A DNA stretch of 64,000 nt, taken from Inquilinus sp052078665. Its GTDB lineage: Bacteria; Pseudomonadota; Alphaproteobacteria; DSM-16000; Inquilinaceae. The stretch spans positions 1 to 64,000 of the forward strand of contig NZ_JBQJIK010000033.1 in NCBI RefSeq assembly GCF_052078665.1, written 5' to 3'. Each line of letters starts with the position of its first letter. The stretch's first letter is position 1. The notes beneath the pieces are model-generated. The model searched no databases and was not told where the DNA came from. It saw nothing but the letters and a program-made list of their open reading frames with translations. The position numbers were made by a program, and so were the translations under genes. Positions 62,101 to 64,000 of this stretch are shown here, piece after piece.

Positions 62101-62199
62101 CTGGAGCCGCTCCGCCGCCTATCGATCGACGCCCTGATGGTGGAGATGCGGCGATCCCGCTCTCAGCTCCGCGCGTCGGTGCGGACGCCCAGCTTGTAG
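56164..62199 (+). CDS. Giant signalling protein: Ser/Thr kinase-like, AAA ATPase, GAF, histidine kinase, receiver and Hpt
   Basis: 2011 residues, cytoplasmic. Order: protein-kinase-like domain (about 10-280; Lys39, HGDLSAHN with Asp131, DFG at 150-152), ATPase of STAND type (Walker A GAPGIGKS 335-342, Walker B VLLLDD 460-465), a long helical TPR-like middle, GAF (about 1300-1450), coiled coil, HisKA with His1515 (VVSHEIRTPMNG), HATPase (NLLSNAVKF about 1628-1636), receiver with Asp1800 (MMDLHMPGMDG) and Hpt with His1939 (LVHRLSSSAG). The kinase catalytic loop has HGD instead of HRD. All parts needed for a phosphorelay except an output domain are present; the OmpR-type regulator on the opposite strand is a good partner. 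Confidence 0.9.
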   Translation: MTTVPDVAHRLRRREVIHRTATTTVIRAILDDGRPVILKEALGEPAVGLVDRLRREHELLARFDSDLVVRPVGLQPDGPEGPALVLEDIGGITLSDWIATAPPDLAGRIAVAEALAIGLAHVHERGVLHGDLSAHNIVLNPADHRVNYIDFGGAVLLGRGDSVPAEALPAVEDMTAVAPERTGRMNRPIDHRADLYSLGAVLYQLFAGRPPFAGEERLELLHAHLTRRPEPLDALLPGFPPVLAEIVATLLLKDAATRYRSAADLAADLGRCRAGFAPEGDAGGRIAAFALAAGGDGDSFGDGAILYGRAAPLAALQAAFDAARSGRSGAALVTGAPGIGKSALAAGLRDRVAEAGGRFAAGKFEQQRDEPYLGLVQAFAGLVRGVLTEPDAMVAAWRTALLDRLGRSASVLAELVPGFDRLIGPQPPAAVLAPAEAGRRLAQAVQDLVAVFAAPDHPLVLLLDDLQWADGASLELLGPIGAAAPAGGLLLIGTCRDGDPEPALREALDAQPGLRRIALQPLAPGDVEAMLVAAYRGRPDQAAAAAALVHAKTLGNPLFARQLLSHLRDTGAIGPSGRWDLDRIAAVEATDNVVGFLADRIGHLPAELRRVVTTSACLGMQVDAELLGAVLGLDDAPLRRILDDAVAEGLMVARDGSVGFAHDRIREAADRLAEDPAVLHRRIALLLLERTGEAQLPGAAFAIARHLNAAGGLDDDPALRARCAEINLIAARQARAAAAFAPARDYAETGLRLADPGLWDSRYADIAEAALLLAECRMLTQDHAAFDREVEALAARLKDDEHRLQLAMLQLVSLDARLLEQEAIEVGRRALRLVGIELPVTVEQQREAVGAEFAEFQRLMAGRPAEVLLELPPLRDRRLAAAMQILFRLAPDAHNTLQPALFALMALRNANLMLQHGGDTLAPGIIVTLALTLRGMTGDSVTADAFARTAIALDVRLGHPLTASTTFVYTYFLRHWLHPLAGALQLNLDGIRAGFEMGDIQFGSYHAAAYVIHLLGSGGALAEVARIGEEHLRLIGDRNRTAAEHCRMQVDFAAALMGRTPAPTSMSRDRVRSEAEEDAHLQALDLVARANYLIRRLQLALLFRDLAAARRLIGPTLANLPGAAGLAVEADGVAFLLLAALADDGDRGDDFAAQHDRLRGWSELSPHNFGAMHSLVEAELARAERRTADALHLYGDAIHRAEAAKLTHQAALANEYAGRFCLGLGNDVAGTAHLREAATLYGYWGAAAKVAALEQEFPRLAVRSRGGRASLREAGSPAGEDDIDFRAVLRAAHSISREIDLPQLVQRVLGAIQESAGASYGVLVLRRDDGLYVEAVGRDREISLLAGEGSGRLEESSAVPRSVLSYVLRTRESLVLDNAQHSAEFLRDPYIQTHRVASILCAPLDERGQVDGLIYLENNLAAGVFSPRRLEVVQVLAGQAAIALANARLFTALDGARTDLLQANEGLEQKVGERTAELAAARNRAVTKEREARRARRAAEVANQAKSRFLAVVSHEIRTPMNGVLGMLQILDRDRLGEEQRRYLEIAEESGKSLLDLIDGILDYARLENSQEALDLHDFDLHRLVADAVELIRPQIAAKGLGLTLSIDAPPEAILRSDPRRLGRVLINLLSNAVKFTSEGGIAVTVGLDPMPGGRSMLRVAVTDTGIGIANDMHDRIFGDFIQADSSIARRYGGTGLGLAICRRIADLLGGTLTVDSAPGAGSTFRLAVPVTPGTAKPAAPAPVVAGPALSVLVVDDDPINRAVAAGLLGRLGHRVTIADGGQAAIEAAAAAAFDVVMMDLHMPGMDGLEATRRIRALPGDREPPHILALTADLTDGSRQRCALAGIERILGKPLQLAALQRMLAAVSDTRPPVEPPVVSADPTALVDREFYDERQEILGPRELARLALMFHRVSRPMVRAIGAAAEAGDRRDLARLVHRLSSSAGALGLIRLARHASAIEVCAGNDAPIDDLVDMAAVLEPLRRLSIDALMVEMRRSRSQLRASVRTPSL

Positions 62200-62912
62200 C
62201 CGACCCCGGTCACGGTGACGATCACCGGCGGCCCGCCGGGCGGCGTCTGCAGCTTGCGCCGCAGCCGGGCGACCAGCGCGTCGACGGTGCGGTCGCCGAC
62301 CTCGGTGTCGCGGTTGCTGATCACCTCGACCAGGTAGTCGCGGCTGAGCGGCCGGCCATTGGCCTGCACCAGCGCCGCCAGCAGGTCGAATTCGCCGCGC
62401 GTCACCCGCACCGGGGTGCCGTCCCGGGTGGTCAGCTCGCGCCGCGTCTGGTCCAGCAGCCAGGAGTCGAAGGTGATCACGGGATTGTGCCGCGCGGCGT
62501 CGCGCTCCAGCCCCCGGCGGCGCAGCAGCGCCCGCGACCGGGCCAGCAGCTCGCGCAGCTTCACCGGCTTGGTGACGTAGTCGTCGCCGGCCAGCTCGAG
62601 CCCGACGACGCGGTCGACCTCGCTGTCCTTCTGGGTGACGAAGATGATGCCGACCGCGCTGGTCGACCGGATCTCGCGGGCGAGGTCGAAGCCGTCGCCG
62701 TCCGGCAGTTGGATGTCGATGAACAGCAGGTCGGCGGGCGTGCGCTTCATGGCGCGGCGGCACTCCGCGCCGGTGGCCGCCTCCTCCACCTCGAACCCCT
62801 CCTCCGCGAAGTAGCGGGCGATCATCGTGCGCGTGACCGGGTCGTCCTCCACCACGATCAGGCGATCGCGCCGTGCGGCGCCGCCCGTCATGTCCGCCAT
62901 CCTATTGCTCAT
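62163..62912 (-). CDS. OmpR-family response regulator
   Basis: 249 residues. Receiver domain with acidic pair Glu22/Asp23-Asp24 (VVEDDP), phosphoacceptor Asp66 (LFIDIQLPDGDG), Thr and Lys in FVTQKD and VTKPVK; C-terminal winged helix with RGEFDLLAALVQANG and VDALVARLRRKL. ATG at 62912 is chosen for AGGA 7-9 nt upstream. The 3' end overlaps the kinase gene end by 37 bp tail to tail. The HTH and receiver resemble TorR/ArcA-like regulators. Confidence 0.9.
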   Translation of the reverse strand: MSNRMADMTGGAARRDRLIVVEDDPVTRTMIARYFAEEGFEVEEAATGAECRRAMKRTPADLLFIDIQLPDGDGFDLAREIRSTSAVGIIFVTQKDSEVDRVVGLELAGDDYVTKPVKLRELLARSRALLRRRGLERDAARHNPVITFDSWLLDQTRRELTTRDGTPVRVTRGEFDLLAALVQANGRPLSRDYLVEVISNRDTEVGDRTVDALVARLRRKLQTPPGGPPVIVTVTGVGYKLGVRTDARS

Positions 62913-63165
62913 CAAAAATCCTGCCCTGCCCCGCGGCCGTTCCTTGTCGAGGCGCGTAGCGGATGAATGCGAACAGCCGTTCAAATCTGGTTTACATCCC
63001 GCGCCGCACACCATGCTACCAGAGTCAGTAGGATTCGGCATCCGAACGTGTCATGGCGGCAGGAAACAGCCGTCGGGCGGAGTAGGATTCGAAAGCTTTT
63101 TTCTAAAATTTATTGCGAACGGGGTGGGTCCGTCCGGTCCCCCGCTCGAAACGGCGGAGGCGAGC
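62913..63165. other. Divergent intergenic region with AT-rich core
   Basis: 253 bp between the response regulator and the amine oxidase. The stretch around 63085-63115 (AAGCTTTTTTCTAAAATTTA) is strikingly AT-rich for this genome and probably contains the amine oxidase promoter. No gene, and no clear operator beyond a short GAAC-N4-GTTC repeat near 62969. Confidence 0.5.
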
Positions 63166-64000
63166 ATGTCCCAGCAGCAGAGCACCTACCCGCATGTCCC
63201 GATTGTCGAGATGCTGCAGCGGATCCGGCAGGACAATGCCGGGCACGGCACCAAGCATGTGGTGATCCTGGGCGCCGGCATCGCCGGCCTGGTGGCCGCC
63301 TATGAGCTGCAGCAGCTCGGCCACATCGCCACGATCCTCGAGGGCAGCGAGCGCGTCGGCGGCCGCATCCTGACCCACCATTTCAAGGACGGCAGCTACA
63401 ACGAGCTCGGGGCGATGCGCGTCCCTGGCTCGCACGACTACACCCATTACTACATCGACCGGGCCGGCCTGACGGGCCGGCTGATCCCGTTCGTCAACAG
63501 CGTCGACCAGAACTTCCTCGACATCCATGACGTCGTGTGCCGGCTGGGCGAGGATCGCAGCCGGATCTATCCGCGCTACGGCCTGCCGGAGACCCCGCCC
63601 TCGCCCGACGGCGCCTATCCGCAGGATCCCGGCGGCGCCATCTTCGGCTGGGTGCTGGCCAACGCCATCGCACCCTTGACGCCATTCGAGCAGGACAGCC
63701 TGTTCAAGGGCGAGATGACCACCGACCGGCTGCGCTATCTCGACGGCCTGTCGCTCGGCGCCTTCCTCGACACCGTGCTGCCGCAGTCGGTGAAGCAGCT
63801 GGTCGGCGCCTATACCAGCCTTGCCGTCTGGTTCGACAAGGCGGTGACGATGTTCATCCGCGACACCATCGTCGGCACCGGCAACAACCTGACCACGCTG
63901 CAGGACGGCATGAGCCAGCTGCCCGACACGCTGGCGGCGATGCTGCGGCCCGGCACAGTGCTGAAGCAGCGCGAGGTCACGCGCATCAGCCTGGCCTCCG
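63166..64000 (+). CDS. Flavin-containing monoamine/amino-acid oxidase (runs off the window)
   Basis: 278 residues are visible and the frame is still open at 64000. ATG at 63166 has GGAGG 6 nt upstream. After about 30 residues comes the FAD motif HVVILGAGIAGLVAAYELQQ, then EGSERVGGRI and the flavin-contact ELGAMRVPGSHDYTHYY, which are typical of L-amino-acid oxidases and tryptophan 2-monooxygenase-like enzymes. No signal peptide. The C-terminal FAD segment and active-site residues lie outside, so substrate class cannot be set. Confidence 0.85.
   Translation, partial: MSQQQSTYPHVPIVEMLQRIRQDNAGHGTKHVVILGAGIAGLVAAYELQQLGHIATILEGSERVGGRILTHHFKDGSYNELGAMRVPGSHDYTHYYIDRAGLTGRLIPFVNSVDQNFLDIHDVVCRLGEDRSRIYPRYGLPETPPSPDGAYPQDPGGAIFGWVLANAIAPLTPFEQDSLFKGEMTTDRLRYLDGLSLGAFLDTVLPQSVKQLVGAYTSLAVWFDKAVTMFIRDTIVGTGNNLTTLQDGMSQLPDTLAAMLRPGTVLKQREVTRISLAS

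Overview
The window is about 70% G+C, densely coded, and has the gene content of a metabolically versatile soil or rhizosphere alphaproteobacterium; a Rhodospirillales genus such as Inquilinus or Azospirillum is my guess from codon use and family types, not something I could test. No rRNA, tRNA, CRISPR array or phage module was found. It reads as a series of catabolic islands, each with its own transporter and regulator, and a small low-GC accessory patch at the left edge.

Layout. 1-1113: low-GC accessory DNA, with the end of an IS5-family element that interrupts a hypothetical gene, a paired-hairpin REP element, and a small ComJ-like gene. 1178-6691: LysR regulator divergent from a five-gene set pxpA, biotin carboxylase, pxpB, pxpC and a biotin carrier. 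6805-14645: a Rieske ferredoxin, then on the minus strand an ABC importer of the polyamine/quaternary amine type in an operon with a Rieske oxygenase, a CrtI-like FAD oxidoreductase and an XRE-cupin regulator. 14882-15799: a standalone protein with two HARP-like repeats. 15914-21154: LysR, galD, galB, galC, a XylE-type extradiol dioxygenase and TetR. 21490-22535: two lipoproteins and a small membrane protein.

22547-33268: a deoxysugar (L-rhamnose type) locus with ribose-type ABC importer, mutarotase, acetoacetate-decarboxylase-like protein, isomerase, Gfo/Idh oxidoreductase, GntR, and divergently two enolase-superfamily dehydratases (one is L-rhamnonate dehydratase) and an SDR. 33271-38174: TctABC tripartite transporter, PdxA-like dehydrogenase and divergent GntR. 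38430-47886: an aldo/keto reductase-RidA fusion downstream of a Liv-type ABC importer, divergent from GntR, a TIGR04076 protein, a second aldo/keto reductase, the Liv-type binding protein and a dienelactone hydrolase. 47912-55803: an amino-sugar operon (Na+ symporter, AGE epimerase, NagB, SIS protein, NagA, ceramidase-like hydrolase) divergent from a LacI regulator with two operators.

56164-62912: a 2011-residue Ser/Thr-kinase-like/ATPase/GAF/histidine kinase/receiver/Hpt protein, tail to tail with an OmpR-type response regulator. 63166-64000: a flavin amine oxidase running off the right edge. Within each island the genes are linked by 4-nt ATGA/GTGA overlaps, which supports operon assignments; regulator-to-operator assignments are inferred from inverted repeats in the divergent intergenic regions.
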